Assembly (NCBI RefSeq): GCF_900103165.1
Contig: NZ_FNKY01000001.1
Span: forward strand, 2,728,001 to 2,792,000
DNA from: Nitrosospira multiformis
Lineage (GTDB): Bacteria > Pseudomonadota > Gammaproteobacteria > Burkholderiales > Nitrosomonadaceae
Direction of reading: 5' to 3'
Length of the DNA: 64,000 nt
Part shown: positions 41,601 through 49,596 of the stretch, piece after piece
Position numbering within the stretch: the first letter of the stretch is position 1
Layout: every line of letters begins with the position of its first letter
Program-made: the position numbers and the translations under genes
The notes under the pieces: generated by a model
What the model was told of the DNA's origin: nothing
The model's input: only the letters and a program-made list of their open reading frames with translations
The model's database searches: none

Positions 41601-44333
41601 CCCTGCCGCGCGTACAGTGGTAATCATATGCTGTCGCAGCGGCATCTCGGAAGGCTTATGCAGCAGATCCGAAATAATGGTTATCACGGCAGGGATAGCA
41701 AGCACGCCTATGACCGCCAGCGTCCAGAACCATGCGTGGGGAAGCACCCCCCATCCCAGCAGGAGGAGCAGTGTCAAGGCCGCCGGAACGAGACTGCGCC
41801 GCAGGTTATCCAGCAACTTCCACCGCGACAACGCCGATAATGGATTCGGATGGTGGTCCGCATCCATTCCCGGAACACGCCACAACAGCCAGGTGGCGAG
41901 TTGCCAGTCTCCCCGAATCCATCGGTGGCGGCGGCTCACGTCCGCGCTGTAACGCGAAGGAAATCCCTCATACAACAGGGCGTCACTCAACAAACCCGAG
42001 CGGGCATAACAACCCTCGAGAAGATCGTGGCTTAGAATCCGGTTCTCGGGAAGACGGTTGCAAAGTGCTTGCTCGAATGCATCCACATCATAGATACCCT
42101 TGCCCACGAACGAGCCTTCATAGAATAAATCCTGATAAACATCGGAGACAATTCGCGTATACGGATCTACCCCGGCTTCGCCACCGAAAAGCCATGCATA
42201 TCGTGACCGGTTTGTACTCGATAGACTCACCGCGACCCGCGGTTGCAGAATTCCATAGCCCTCGGTCACGAGCTTGCAGGTTCCATCCGCGCAAGTTGTG
42301 TCAAGCCGTGCGCGATTCAACGGGTGAGCCATTGAGCCGACAAACTGATACGCCGCCTCTCGTGGCAATTGGGTATCGGTATCGAGCGTGATGACATATT
42401 TCACTTCAGACAGTTCGGCTATGTTACCGACGACCAGGGAGAATGCGTCGCTTCCCGCACCACGCAACAAGGCATTCAAATTTGCGAGTTTCCCGCGTTT
42501 GCGCTCATGACCCATCCAGATCCGTTCCAGCGGATTCCAGCGGCGGGGGCGATGAAACAGAAAAAACGGACCATTAGTGCCGCCGGCCGGCAAGCCGGCT
42601 GCGGCAGCCATGTCATCCTCAGCCACACTGGGATATTTTTTATTCAACTCTTCGATACTTGCGCGTGCAAGCTGCAATAAAGATTCGTCTTCAGGCAGCA
42701 TTTCCCGGTCCGCATCCCGGAAATCAGTCAACAAACCAAAAAAAAGATTATCGTCGCGGTTGGCCAGAAATCTGACTTCAAGCGCTTCCACGAGATTCGG
42801 AACGTCGGAATTGTTCGTCAGCAGGGTCGGAACCACTACCAGGGTACGAAACGCCGCGGGTATTCTCGCGGAAAAATCCATACGGGGCAGCGAATGGGGC
42901 GCTACCAGTAATTGAGTCGCCCAATTTACCAGCGCTACGGCCAGTTGACTCGCCGCAAGAAGCGACAGTACCCCCACCGCTCCCAGTAGCCATTTGTTTG
43001 CGCCGCCGGCATACGCCTCGAGCAAAAGCCCACCCGTTATACTCGCCGTTATCAAGACGATCGCGCCAACATAAAAGAAAAGCGGATGCCGGCGGCCGGC
43101 ACGCGAGAGTTTTTCCGGGATTGACAAGCGTACCTGTGCCGCCTGTTCGAGATCGGGCAGGCCTATGTCAATCAGGTAGAAACCAACGTGCGACCTGGCA
43201 TCGCCGTCATTCTTCGCCGCGCCGTTTCGTGCCAACTGGAGCGCATGGCGCGCCACTTCCACTTCCGGAATGGAACTTGCCTTGGCCAGGCGCTCCACGG
43301 CATGCCGATAGTGATCACGGGTGGCAAAATCCATTCCGCCATAGACGCCCTTCGGATCTTCTCGCAACGTCTGTTCGACAACACTGATAGCTTCGACAAA
43401 CTCGCGCCAATCAATAGCGCCCAGCATGCGCAGGCTATTAATGCTGTTGGAGATCGAAACCTGATCAGCCGCCTGTTGCTGATTTCCAATGTGCACCATT
43501 TGCTCAATCGTTTGATTCGACTCGGCAAGCCGCTGTTCAATCCAGTTCAGGGGCAGCGCCAGCGCGGGCCCCTGTCCCTGCAACCGCCGCGCCAGTTCCG
43601 AAATGAATGGCGTGGTCATTGGCGGATCGGACCGAGCCATATCCGCAATGACGAGAACCAGACTCTTTGGGTCTTTTTCAGCGATCTTAGTGATCTCGTC
43701 AGCCCAGACGCCCGCAAGATTCCGGTCGATCCTGCCGGCCGCCACATGAACCCCCACGCGACGCAGATTTTCAAGGAGTGACAGCCGCAGCATGATTGGG
43801 ATCGCCCATAATTCCCCCAATTGCAGATCGGCAACAGCCTGGTACGCCATGACAAAGCGCCTGAGGCTCTCCGTATCGACCCTGCCATCTCCATGCGAGA
43901 TCGCCTGCAGAGCAATGTCATATACACGTGGAAGATTGGCCGATGGCCCGCGCGCGACGAGAGGCAATTCACGGCTGTAACTCTTGGGAAGATGACGCTT
44001 GGCGATGCGAATCTGCTCTTCTATCAAATAGAAATTGTCGAAAAGCCATTCGCCCGCCGGTGTAAGCGGCTTATCCGCGGTAACCGCTTCGGTCAATACA
44101 TTACAAATATTGAACAGCGTACTCTCGTTCTCATCCAGACGCGCCAGGAGCTGATCCGTACCACGCGCCGATGATAATTCGTGAGAAGCCGCAAGAATTC
44201 CACCATACAACTCCATCTGATCGGCGCTGAATAGCTCGGACCGCAGAGGTAATTCCTCGCCAAGCCGCACGCCTGGTTTTCCGATTTTACGAAACCTGGC
44301 GGTAACGGAGAGTAAAAGCTCGGAAACCGTCAT
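35637..44333 (-). CDS. ndvB: Cyclic beta-1,2-glucan synthase (NdvB/ChvB/Cgs type)
   Basis: 2898 aa, one of the largest proteins a bacterium of this type would make; Agrobacterium ChvB and Brucella Cgs are about 2830-2870 aa. Makes periplasmic cyclic beta-1,2-glucans from UDP-glucose (osmoadaptation, envelope). Order: N-terminal helical region (1-410); membrane helices near 415-480; GT84 transferase (about 500-810) with VITLDTDTQLPREAAYQF and RRHRWIRGDWQ; further helices near 840-1020; glycoamylase-like region (about 1040-1500: RTWFFFETFVGP, SWSGSMFEYLMPLLVMP); and two GH94-like phosphorylase modules (about 1590-2090, 2120-2880). The second has GSGDWNDGMNLVG near 2574, which includes the catalytic Asp; this module sets ring size in known enzymes. 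Frame is intact. Bracketed by family-3 repeats. Confidence 0.93.
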   Translation of the reverse strand: MTVSELLLSVTARFRKIGKPGVRLGEELPLRSELFSADQMELYGGILAASHELSSARGTDQLLARLDENESTLFNICNVLTEAVTADKPLTPAGEWLFDNFYLIEEQIRIAKRHLPKSYSRELPLVARGPSANLPRVYDIALQAISHGDGRVDTESLRRFVMAYQAVADLQLGELWAIPIMLRLSLLENLRRVGVHVAAGRIDRNLAGVWADEITKIAEKDPKSLVLVIADMARSDPPMTTPFISELARRLQGQGPALALPLNWIEQRLAESNQTIEQMVHIGNQQQAADQVSISNSINSLRMLGAIDWREFVEAISVVEQTLREDPKGVYGGMDFATRDHYRHAVERLAKASSIPEVEVARHALQLARNGAAKNDGDARSHVGFYLIDIGLPDLEQAAQVRLSIPEKLSRAGRRHPLFFYVGAIVLITASITGGLLLEAYAGGANKWLLGAVGVLSLLAASQLAVALVNWATQLLVAPHSLPRMDFSARIPAAFRTLVVVPTLLTNNSDVPNLVEALEVRFLANRDDNLFFGLLTDFRDADREMLPEDESLLQLARASIEELNKKYPSVAEDDMAAAAGLPAGGTNGPFFLFHRPRRWNPLERIWMGHERKRGKLANLNALLRGAGSDAFSLVVGNIAELSEVKYVITLDTDTQLPREAAYQFVGSMAHPLNRARLDTTCADGTCKLVTEGYGILQPRVAVSLSSTNRSRYAWLFGGEAGVDPYTRIVSDVYQDLFYEGSFVGKGIYDVDAFEQALCNRLPENRILSHDLLEGCYARSGLLSDALLYEGFPSRYSADVSRRHRWIRGDWQLATWLLWRVPGMDADHHPNPLSALSRWKLLDNLRRSLVPAALTLLLLLGWGVLPHAWFWTLAVIGVLAIPAVITIISDLLHKPSEMPLRQHMITTVRAAGRHFGQILFVLVCLPYEAYFSLDAIVRTHIRLLVTHRRLLEWNPSREVERESDPVIVDKGSAGLGMSFRTMWVGPATAIAGMIGIAMTEPLALIVALPVLLLWAGSPAIAWWISQPFPPRSAELTIGQIHFLRQVARRTWFFFETFVGPKDHWLPPDNFQEHPVATIAHRTSPTNMGLALLANIAAHDFGYIGVGQLIDRTANTLQSMEALERHAGHFYNWYDTETRAPLTRYISTVDSGNLAGHLLTLRAGLLEVADAPIIGEQIFLGLNDTLRILEKAAGAPASSLTQFKQALLAATGTHPLTIASARVELDQLVVCSRAVVHEIAEGQSAAGTGEAHEWAQILNRQCEDILAEFTSLISQVVLPAPKTDMPDTAHTTEIPSLKFLAAQGNERARHQLDTLEHLVLLTGEMSRMEYGFLFNHAQRQLAIGYNAGERRLDASYYDLLASEARLCNFVAIAQEELPQESWFALGRMLTTVGGESALLSWSGSMFEYLMPLLVMPTFDNTLLDQTYKAAVDRQIAYGEERGVPWGISESGYNAVDVQFNYQYRAFGVPGLGLKRGLAEDLVIAPYASMLALMIAPETACRNLQQLASEDLVGKFGFYEAVDYTPSRLRHGEARAVVRSFMAHHQGMSLLSLAYVLLDRPMQRRFESEPSFQATMLLLQERIPKAAALRSQAAELPDIRVAKEVPDMPMRIFSSANTSIPEVQLLSNGRYYVMVTNSGGGSSRWKDLAVTRWREDSTCDNWGNFCYLRDMASGEFWSNTHQPTSKEAKRYGVLFSEGRVEFRRRDLDFDTHTEITVSPEDDIELRRVRVTNRAWTHRTIEVTSYAEVVLSTPAADAQAPAFGNLFVQTEILPERYAILCSRRPRSQSDPVPWMFHLMTLHGIGSEAVSYETDRMAFIGRGNNVSNPQAMTKTGPLSGSAGSVLDPIVAIRRRITIKPGESVTIDIVTGAGDSRHAVMNLVDKYQDPRLSDRVFDLAWTHSLVVLRQLNATETDAQLFGRLAGSVLYANAYLRADGAILSKNQRNQSGLWGYAISGDLPIVLLQISDVANIDLVRQLVQAHAYWRLKGLIVDLIIWNEDHSSYRQLLHDHILGLVAGSAEAHVLDRPGGIFIRRAEQIAAEDRILLQTVARVIVLDSKGSLSEQITRRIPGELPAPPIRWEPDRQLDVVQNITLPDRQLLFDNGYGGFTADGREYIITTGRDQTTPVPWSNILANSQFGTVITESGQGYTWCENAHEFRLTPWSNDPVCDAGGEVYYLRDEESGYFWSPAPLPKRGATPYVSRHGFGYSVFEHTERGITSELWVYVALDAPVKFAVLKVRNESGRLRKLSATGCVEWVLGDLPEKSRMHVVTEIDVGSGVLLARNPYSNEFSGRVAFFDADDTVRSVTGDRTEFIGRNGGFRNPAAMMSTDLLSGRVGPALDPCGAIRIPFDLLDGQSREICFRLGAGSDTDDAVKLAQRFRGATAAHDVLGSVHRYWGHTLGAIQVETPDPSVNVMINGWLVYQVLACRLWGRSGYYQSGGAFGFRDQLQDVMSLVHTEPALMREHLLRSAARQFIEGDVQHWWHPPGGRGVRTRCSDDYLWLPLAACRYIATTGDINVLEESIPFLEGRQVGADEESYYDLPVRSEQIANLYEHCVRAIVHGLRFGEHGLPLMGSGDWNDGMNLVGFHGRGESVWLAFFLYDVLMQFSSLAEQRGDAVFTARCKKEANLLRKNIEHHGWDGDWYLRAFFDDGSPLGSSSNPECRIDSIAQSWSVLTGAGAGERQRQAMEALDQHLVRRDAGLIQLLDPPFDQSALNPGYIKGYVPGVRENGGQYTHAAIWATMAFAGLGDHRRAWELLAMINPVNHARTPEAAAIYKTEPYVVSADVYAVSPHTGRGGWSWYTGSAGWLYRLMLETLLGLTLEGNKLYFKPCLPADWEAFTVSYRYRETVYRITVVQIADGEGEESLTIDGVTQHDLVVALVDDRLQHTAQVRLTACRT

Positions 44334-44346
44334 GTCTCTATTGATC

Positions 44347-44488
44347 CACGGATTTAAGAAACTGAAGCAAGGAGGCTGGATGTGGATTGATTTTGAAGGC
44401 CAATAGCGATTCTATTAGCTGAAAAAGTGTCAAAATATGGACCGACCAGACGTTTTTGCAGCCGATTTCCTTTAAACTCGACAGGCTG
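44347..44488. repeat. Family-3 inverted-repeat element, copy 3c (left end decayed)
   Basis: Begins about 14 bp upstream of the ndvB start codon with CACGGATTTAAGAAACTGAAGC, a worn form of the CTGCCGGACTTGAGAAATCGAAGC left end. It continues with TTTTGAAGGCCAATAGCGATT and TCTATTAGCTGAAAAAG, and ends TTTAAACTCGACAGGCTG. Direct orientation relative to copy 3b at the other end of the gene. It occupies the place where an ndvB promoter would be expected. Confidence 0.7.
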
Positions 44489-45015
44489 CCAGCTTTCAAT
44501 TGAATTTCTCCAGGTTGCCGCGATGGCTATGGGTATTTCGTATGTCGCGGCCTTATTTTGATTCAGGGGTTGTAAAATCTTGGCCGGCGTGTGAGGTGTT
44601 GTTGACTGGGAGCAGATGAAAAGAAAAATACTATTCTGGAAATAATTACCAAGGCCTCTCTTGCAAGCCGCAAATCTTCCATAGGGGGATTACCGCCTAC
44701 CTCCATGGACTTTTATTTCGCCTGCATTTCATTCTTTACCGATTTCACGCCGCTGACACATTTTGCGAACGCATCCCCGATACCCAGCCCGTTACAACAC
44801 GAAAACGATGATAGGGCTTAGCTCATCCATAGTATGTACGCTATCGCACAAAATGGAGACTCGATAGAGATAGTATGCCGGGGAAGTGCTATTATAATTC
44901 GCACGGGAGGCGGTCTAGCGGCAGAAATAAGGAATCGGCATATGCGGAATCTCTTGATTCCATTTTGGGCCGCCCCGGCCGCGCTTAACTTTTACAGTCC
45001 ACTGTAAGCTAGCAA
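44489..45015. other. Intergenic stretch between ndvB and the Crp/Fnr gene
   Basis: Holds a probable BON-domain gene remnant (44713-44840) and a TATAAT at 44893-44898 without a clear -35. No intact gene. Confidence 0.4.
44713..44840 (-). pseudogene. Remnant of a BON-domain gene with a frameshift
   Basis: On the minus strand one frame reads VVTGWVSG and the next frame continues DAFAKCVSGVKSVKNEMQAK-stop. Together these resemble the end of a BON domain (compare VQLSGFVDN...VEGVKNVDNKMNLK in the lipoprotein at 22090). One frameshift separates the halves and no upstream part survives before an in-frame TGA. A tentative call from a short stretch. Confidence 0.35.
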
Positions 45016-45741
45016 ATGCCCAGTTCCTGCCAACATCAGCCCATCCAGAATCAGCTCCTCGCTGCGCTGCGGACGACTCAGCTCGAACGTTTGGCGTCTC
45101 ATCTGGAGCTGGTTCATATGCCGCTTGGGGACGTTCTGTGTGAATCTGGCGGCCGTCTTCATTATGTGTACTTTCCAACTTCGGCTATCGTCTCCCTGCA
45201 TTACATCCTGGAAAACGGAGCCTCTTCCGAGATCGCCGGTGTGGGTAACGAGGGTATGCTCGGTGTTTCACTCTTCATGGGAGGTGAAACCACACCTAGT
45301 TGGGCCACCGTACAAACGGCCGGGTATGGCTACCGCATGAAAGCCGGGTTAATGCTGCAGGAGTTCAATCAGGCAACGCCTATTCAGCGCTTGCTGCTGC
45401 GTTACACCCAGGCGCTGATGACGCAGATCTCCCAGACCGCGGTATGCAATCGCCATCATACGATCGAGCAACAGTTGTGCCGCTGGTTGTTATTAACGCT
45501 AGACCGGTTAGGGTGTCAGGATTTGACCATGACGCAGGAATTGATTGCCAGCATGCTCGGGGTGCGGCGCGAGGGAATTACCGAAGCCGCCGGTAAATTG
45601 CAAAACGCCGGAATGATTCGCTATCGTCGCGGCCATATCATGGTACTTGACCGAGCTGGACTGGAAAAACACGTTTGTGAGTGCTATCACGTGGTAAAAA
45701 AAGAATTTGACCGTCTATTTTGGGATGTGCGGAAATTCTAG
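45016..45741 (+). CDS. Crp/Fnr-family transcriptional regulator (intact)
   Basis: 241 aa: N-terminal cNMP-binding-like beta-roll (about 15-135; VLCESGGRLHYVYFPTSAIVSL, GVGNEGMLGVSLFMGG), dimerisation helix (about 138-165), and a winged helix-turn-helix (about 170-225: MTQELIASMLGVRREGITEAAGKLQNAG). The beta-roll lacks the cyclic-AMP-contact motif of Crp and has no FNR-type N-terminal Cys cluster, so the signal is unknown. Start at ATG 45016; no strong ribosome-binding site seen. Paralogue of the truncated gene at 34913, on the other side of ndvB, which makes ndvB a candidate target. Confidence 0.88.
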   Translation: MPSSCQHQPIQNQLLAALRTTQLERLASHLELVHMPLGDVLCESGGRLHYVYFPTSAIVSLHYILENGASSEIAGVGNEGMLGVSLFMGGETTPSWATVQTAGYGYRMKAGLMLQEFNQATPIQRLLLRYTQALMTQISQTAVCNRHHTIEQQLCRWLLLTLDRLGCQDLTMTQELIASMLGVRREGITEAAGKLQNAGMIRYRRGHIMVLDRAGLEKHVCECYHVVKKEFDRLFWDVRKF

Positions 45742-46234
45742 CCCGGATATTCCTGCCAGATCGCGGAAATAAAAGCTCATTGCAAGTAATTTTACGCTTT
45801 TTGGGCCAAGCCAATGGCTGAGCCTATCGGCGCGAGGCAAGCCACAGAGGTACTTGAACCACCCATCAGCATCTGCGAAAGCTGACGGCAAGAATCGGGC
45901 TTGACTCTACTCAATGCCATTATTCATGGCGGTTACGATAATTCTTCGGGCGCCCCGATAAAATATCCGGGCACATCGCGATTTCACTCTTCTTCCTCTC
46001 GCCTCTCGCAGCACATCGTCATTGAATTGCTCCATTCGGCTCCTGAACTTCCTCCGGCATCCATTCTGTTTTTTAATGACGTCACTTGCAATCAAACATG
46101 GAATGTGTGCGCTGACGTACCGACCATGACGGTCGATAAAAACTAAAATTCGTTCAGGAAACTCGCGGGAAGCGGTTCCGTATGTATGTCAAATGACTCC
46201 CCTCGCATTCTTTGAATCATAAATCCCGCTGGCC
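45742..46234. other. Intergenic stretch before the AsmA gene
   Basis: No gene, repeat or RNA recognised; short open frames here have no ribosome-binding site and no family pattern. Confidence 0.4.
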
Positions 46235-48196
46235 ATGAGAACTCGTTCCAAAAAAATACTGGTTACCTTCGCCGCGATATTCGCAATCATTGTGATAACC
46301 ATTTCCCTATTCGACTGGAACATGCTGAAGCCATATATCGAACGGCAAGTCACCGAAAAAACTGGCCGTGAATTCATAATTAGGGGCGATCTCGACGTCA
46401 ATTTGTTCTTCAACCCGAAAATTAGCGTTGAAGGACTCTCGCTTGCCAATGCCGATTGGGGCACTGGGCAGCCAATGCTCGATATTGAGAAACTCTCATT
46501 CCGTATTTATCCGTGGAAACTGTTCTGGGGGGAGATCGTTCTGCCGGAATTATCGATATCGCAGCCGAAGATCCTCCTGGAAAAGAGCCTGGATGGAAAG
46601 CGCAACTGGGTTCTGAAAGAGGAGGAAAAGGAAACGGAATTGCCAAAAATCGGCAAGCTCATCGTTGATCAAGGTACGCTCATCTTTCGCGATCCGAAGA
46701 CCGAGACCGACATCACCGCAAGGATAGCGACTGATTCAGCATCAACCGATGCACGGGAAACACCCATCAATATAGTGGCTGAAGGCAAATTCACGAGTTT
46801 GAAATTTACCTTCCAAGTCCACGGGGGGGAAGTGATATCGCTCATGGACAAGAGCCGCGCCTATCCTGTCCAGGGAAATGTCCAGATCGGAACCACGCAT
46901 GCCACGTTTGACGGTACGATTACCGGACTCCAGGCATTGTCAGCAATGGATTTGAAATTGGAAGTGCGTGGTGACGATCTATCAGCGCTTTATCCGATAA
47001 CGGGAATTGTGATTTTCCCTTCGCCCCCATACCGAATTTCAGGAAGACTTCAGCACCAAAAAACCGAGTGGTCTCTGAATGGGTTCACCGGAGAGGTGGG
47101 CACGAGCGATCTGGGCGGGCATATTCTTTTTGATACCGGAGGCAAACGTCCGATGCTGCGTGGAGAAGTCGTATCGCAACTTCTCGACCTGGAAGATCTG
47201 GGCGGATTTATCGGAGCAAGAAAAGGTCCTCAACCGCAAGACAGTCCGGCGGAGAAACAGGAGAAAAAAGCCTCGAAGGCAGCCCAGCGCCACCGTATGC
47301 TACCCGATCAGGAGTTCAGCGTCGAGCGACTGCGCGCAATGGACGCTGACATTAAGTTCACTGGGCAATCTATTCGCAACAAAGATTTGCCGGTCAAACA
47401 TCTGACAACACACACCCGGATCGACAATGGCCTAATGAAGCTTGATGCGGATTTCACGGTCGCGGAAGGTAGTATCAATGCTAACGTAACAGTGAATGCC
47501 CGCGACGATCCCCCGGTTGCAGAAACCCGAGTCGATGTCAAAAGATTGCAGTTGCCAAAGCTGCTTCCCAAGATGGAACTCATGCATGACAGTCTGGGCC
47601 TGATCGGTGGCAGAGCGAGTATTAAGAGCCAGGGAAAATCCGTAGGCGCGCTTTTGGGGTCGGCCGATGGCCGCTTTGGACTGATAATGTCCGGAGGTCA
47701 AATCAGCAATATGATGCTGGAAATCGTAGGGCTCGATGGGGCCGAGATTCTTAAATTCCTGGTGATTGGCGATAAGAATGTGAAAGTACGCTGCGCCGTA
47801 GCCGATTTCGAAATAAAAAGGGGCGTAATGGAAAGCAAGGCTTTCGTCATTGACACAACAGATACCAATATTCTTGGGGACGGGCAGATAAGCTTAGCCG
47901 AGGAAACCATAAAAATGAAACTGTCTCCCGAGCCTAAAGACTTCAGCATTGTAAGCCTCCGTACGCCCGTTCATATTTCCGGCACCTTCAAGGAACCTAC
48001 CATTTATCCGGATAAAATGCTGGCTATACGTGTCGGTGCAGCGGTATTGCTGGGTGTTTTCGCTACGCCGGTTGCTTCACTGATTCCGTTGATCGAAACA
48101 GGCCCCGGCGAGGATCACAATTGCAGGGCATTGATTGCCTCGGTGAAAAAACCGCTTCCCGGGAAGCAAAATGCTCAGGTTGAGAAGAAAAAATAA
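46235..48196 (+). CDS. AsmA family protein
   Basis: 653 aa: N-terminal membrane anchor (about 8-26) and a long periplasmic beta-rich body of the AsmA/TamB-like superfamily (bridge-like lipid-transfer proteins between inner and outer membrane). Typical features are GREFIIRGDLDVNLFFNPKISVEG after the anchor, repeated LxIDQGTLxFRDPKT-like strands, and the C-terminal AsmA_2-like domain with LGSADGRFGLIMSGGQISNMMLEIVGLD and VHISGTFKEPTIYPD. A Lys/Gln-rich linker (PQPQDSPAEKQEKKASKAAQ) divides two halves. The stop codon touches a family-2 repeat. Confidence 0.86.
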   Translation: MRTRSKKILVTFAAIFAIIVITISLFDWNMLKPYIERQVTEKTGREFIIRGDLDVNLFFNPKISVEGLSLANADWGTGQPMLDIEKLSFRIYPWKLFWGEIVLPELSISQPKILLEKSLDGKRNWVLKEEEKETELPKIGKLIVDQGTLIFRDPKTETDITARIATDSASTDARETPINIVAEGKFTSLKFTFQVHGGEVISLMDKSRAYPVQGNVQIGTTHATFDGTITGLQALSAMDLKLEVRGDDLSALYPITGIVIFPSPPYRISGRLQHQKTEWSLNGFTGEVGTSDLGGHILFDTGGKRPMLRGEVVSQLLDLEDLGGFIGARKGPQPQDSPAEKQEKKASKAAQRHRMLPDQEFSVERLRAMDADIKFTGQSIRNKDLPVKHLTTHTRIDNGLMKLDADFTVAEGSINANVTVNARDDPPVAETRVDVKRLQLPKLLPKMELMHDSLGLIGGRASIKSQGKSVGALLGSADGRFGLIMSGGQISNMMLEIVGLDGAEILKFLVIGDKNVKVRCAVADFEIKRGVMESKAFVIDTTDTNILGDGQISLAEETIKMKLSPEPKDFSIVSLRTPVHISGTFKEPTIYPDKMLAIRVGAAVLLGVFATPVASLIPLIETGPGEDHNCRALIASVKKPLPGKQNAQVEKKK

Positions 48197-48352
48197 GTCC
48201 GGATAATCCATTAGGACGCGAGATGACGGCGAGACAGCTTTGCCGGTTGGGAGAAGTCGCCGGGCAAACGGCGAAAATGGCCGCAAACTGACCGCAGCGC
48301 TCGCATAGGCTTGAAGAGCCGCCTATTGGATGCCTAATGGATTATCTGGGTT
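48197..48352. repeat. Family-2 inverted-repeat element, copy 2b
   Basis: 156 bp directly after the AsmA stop: left end GTCCGGATAATCCATTAGG, right end CCTAATGGATTATCTGGGTT, near-perfect inverted repeats of about 17 bp. Interior matches the reverse complement of copy 2a at 13579-13752. No coding capacity. Confidence 0.78.
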
Positions 48353-48524
48353 AAGCAGGAATCCATTGGCTCGCTGGTATGTGTGCCAGCGAACGGAATG
48401 ATAGCGGCAATTGATGGAAATTAAGATGGAAATTAATCGTGAGCGGCTTTGCCGCCGCCATGGAAACAGGCGCATGAATATTTGATCATGACTGTATCGA
48501 AAATAGATATCAGGAGGCCACATC

Positions 48525-48710
48525 ATGCCAAGAGGCGATAAATCATCCTACACGGATAAGCAGAAACGGCAGGTGAAACATATTGAAGAAGGATATGAGA
48601 AACGCGGCGTTTCTAAAGAAGAGGCGGAGCGGCGTGCCTGGGCAACTGAGAACAAAATATCCGGTGGCGGAAAAAAATCCGGCTCAGGCAGGGATTCCAA
48701 GAAATCCTGA
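48525..48710 (+). CDS. Small conserved basic protein
   Basis: 61 aa, MPRGDKSSYTDKQKRQVKHIEEGYEKRGVSKEEAERRAWATENK followed by a Gly/Ser/Lys tail. The pattern is widespread in proteobacteria and is often labelled 'plasmid stabilization protein', but nothing here supports a plasmid function. Highly charged, no membrane segment; AGGAGG lies 9-10 nt before the ATG. Role unknown. Confidence 0.75.
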   Translation: MPRGDKSSYTDKQKRQVKHIEEGYEKRGVSKEEAERRAWATENKISGGGKKSGSGRDSKKS

Positions 48711-49083
48711 TGTCTCTTATCTAAGATTCCACTCGCCCTTCCGGGCAGGAGAAAGAATTCGCGATAGAAAGTTAGGTGCTTTTTCCATGTGCTATAGACA
48801 TAAGAAGAGCCCTGGTTAAGGCGCTGTGGGTATGTCGTGGGCAAACAGGTAAACACAAGATGCTGGCCATCCCAGGCAGCTCCCTATATGGGGAAAGTAG
48901 CAAAGCCTGATAGTCTGAGGTAAGCTATGCGTTATTCGATAGCAAAAAATATTGACGACTCGATTGTCATTTTTGCTCTGGCTGTAAATCGGGTATAACG
49001 AGTACCACTCATATTTTATTTAGACTGAAACCTATCCCGATCTCATCCTCAATCCGCGGACTAAGAAAGCAGGAGCATGAAGT
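48711..49083. other. Intergenic stretch before the SRPBCC-LOV genes
   Basis: No supported gene; a 23-codon open frame at 48928-48999 is too short and has no family pattern. The promoter of the next operon should be here but was not recognised. Confidence 0.4.
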
Positions 49084-49578
49084 ATGTTCAATTTAGGGTC
49101 CAAGGAACCTGTAATAGCGAAGGCGAGGACATTAATCGAGCGTCCTCCGGCCGAGATATTCAGGTATTTGGGCGATGGATTCTTTGAAAATTATCCGAAA
49201 TGGTCCCCTGAGGTCATTGAACTTGAATGCATCACCGATGGCCCGGTGAAACTGGGAACGATAGCAAGGCAAGTACGTATTGACCAGGGGCGCCGCTCGG
49301 AAACAAAATTCACCATCAATGTTTATGAACGGGATAAACGCTTGGGCTTTATCGGTGTTTCAGATCCTTTTCTCTGCATCTACGAGTTGCGGGAGATTAA
49401 TTCCGGCACGGCTGAATTGATCTTTACTTTTGAATTGAGTGAAATCCAGCTATTTATGCGTCCCTTCGAGAAGCTGATCCGCGTGGTGGTTCAGGAAGGC
49501 GCCGAACGCACGGTGAGAAACCTGAAACAATTAACCGAAGCCAGCAAGGCGGTTTCACCAAATCCTCCACGTCCCTAA
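49084..49578 (+). CDS. SRPBCC (START-like) family protein
   Basis: 164 aa cytoplasmic single-domain protein: ARTLIERPPAEIFRYLGDGFFENYPKWSPEV is the typical first strand-helix of polyketide-cyclase/START-like folds, with a long C-terminal helix (FEKLIRVVVQEGAERTVRNLKQL). Ligand unknown. Only 18 bp separate it from the LOV gene, and AGCAGGAGC precedes its ATG, so the two are likely translated from one mRNA. Confidence 0.8.
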   Translation: MFNLGSKEPVIAKARTLIERPPAEIFRYLGDGFFENYPKWSPEVIELECITDGPVKLGTIARQVRIDQGRRSETKFTINVYERDKRLGFIGVSDPFLCIYELREINSGTAELIFTFELSEIQLFMRPFEKLIRVVVQEGAERTVRNLKQLTEASKAVSPNPPRP

Positions 49579-49596
49579 ATTATCCAGGAGAAGAAA

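Noticed and set aside
35492-44488. Composite transposon around ndvB
   Set aside because: No transposase is present and no target duplication was found outside the repeats; reported only as a repeat-bracketed gene.
45901-46146. 81-aa plus-strand open frame before the AsmA gene
   Set aside because: Low-quality start, no domain or compositional sign of a protein; treated as intergenic.
48525-48710. Plasmid origin suggested by the 'plasmid stabilization protein' label of this small-protein family
   Set aside because: The label is historical; surrounding genes are chromosomal and no partition or replication gene is present.
48928-48999. 23-codon open frame MRYSIAKNIDD...
   Set aside because: Too short, weak ribosome-binding site, no known small-protein family.
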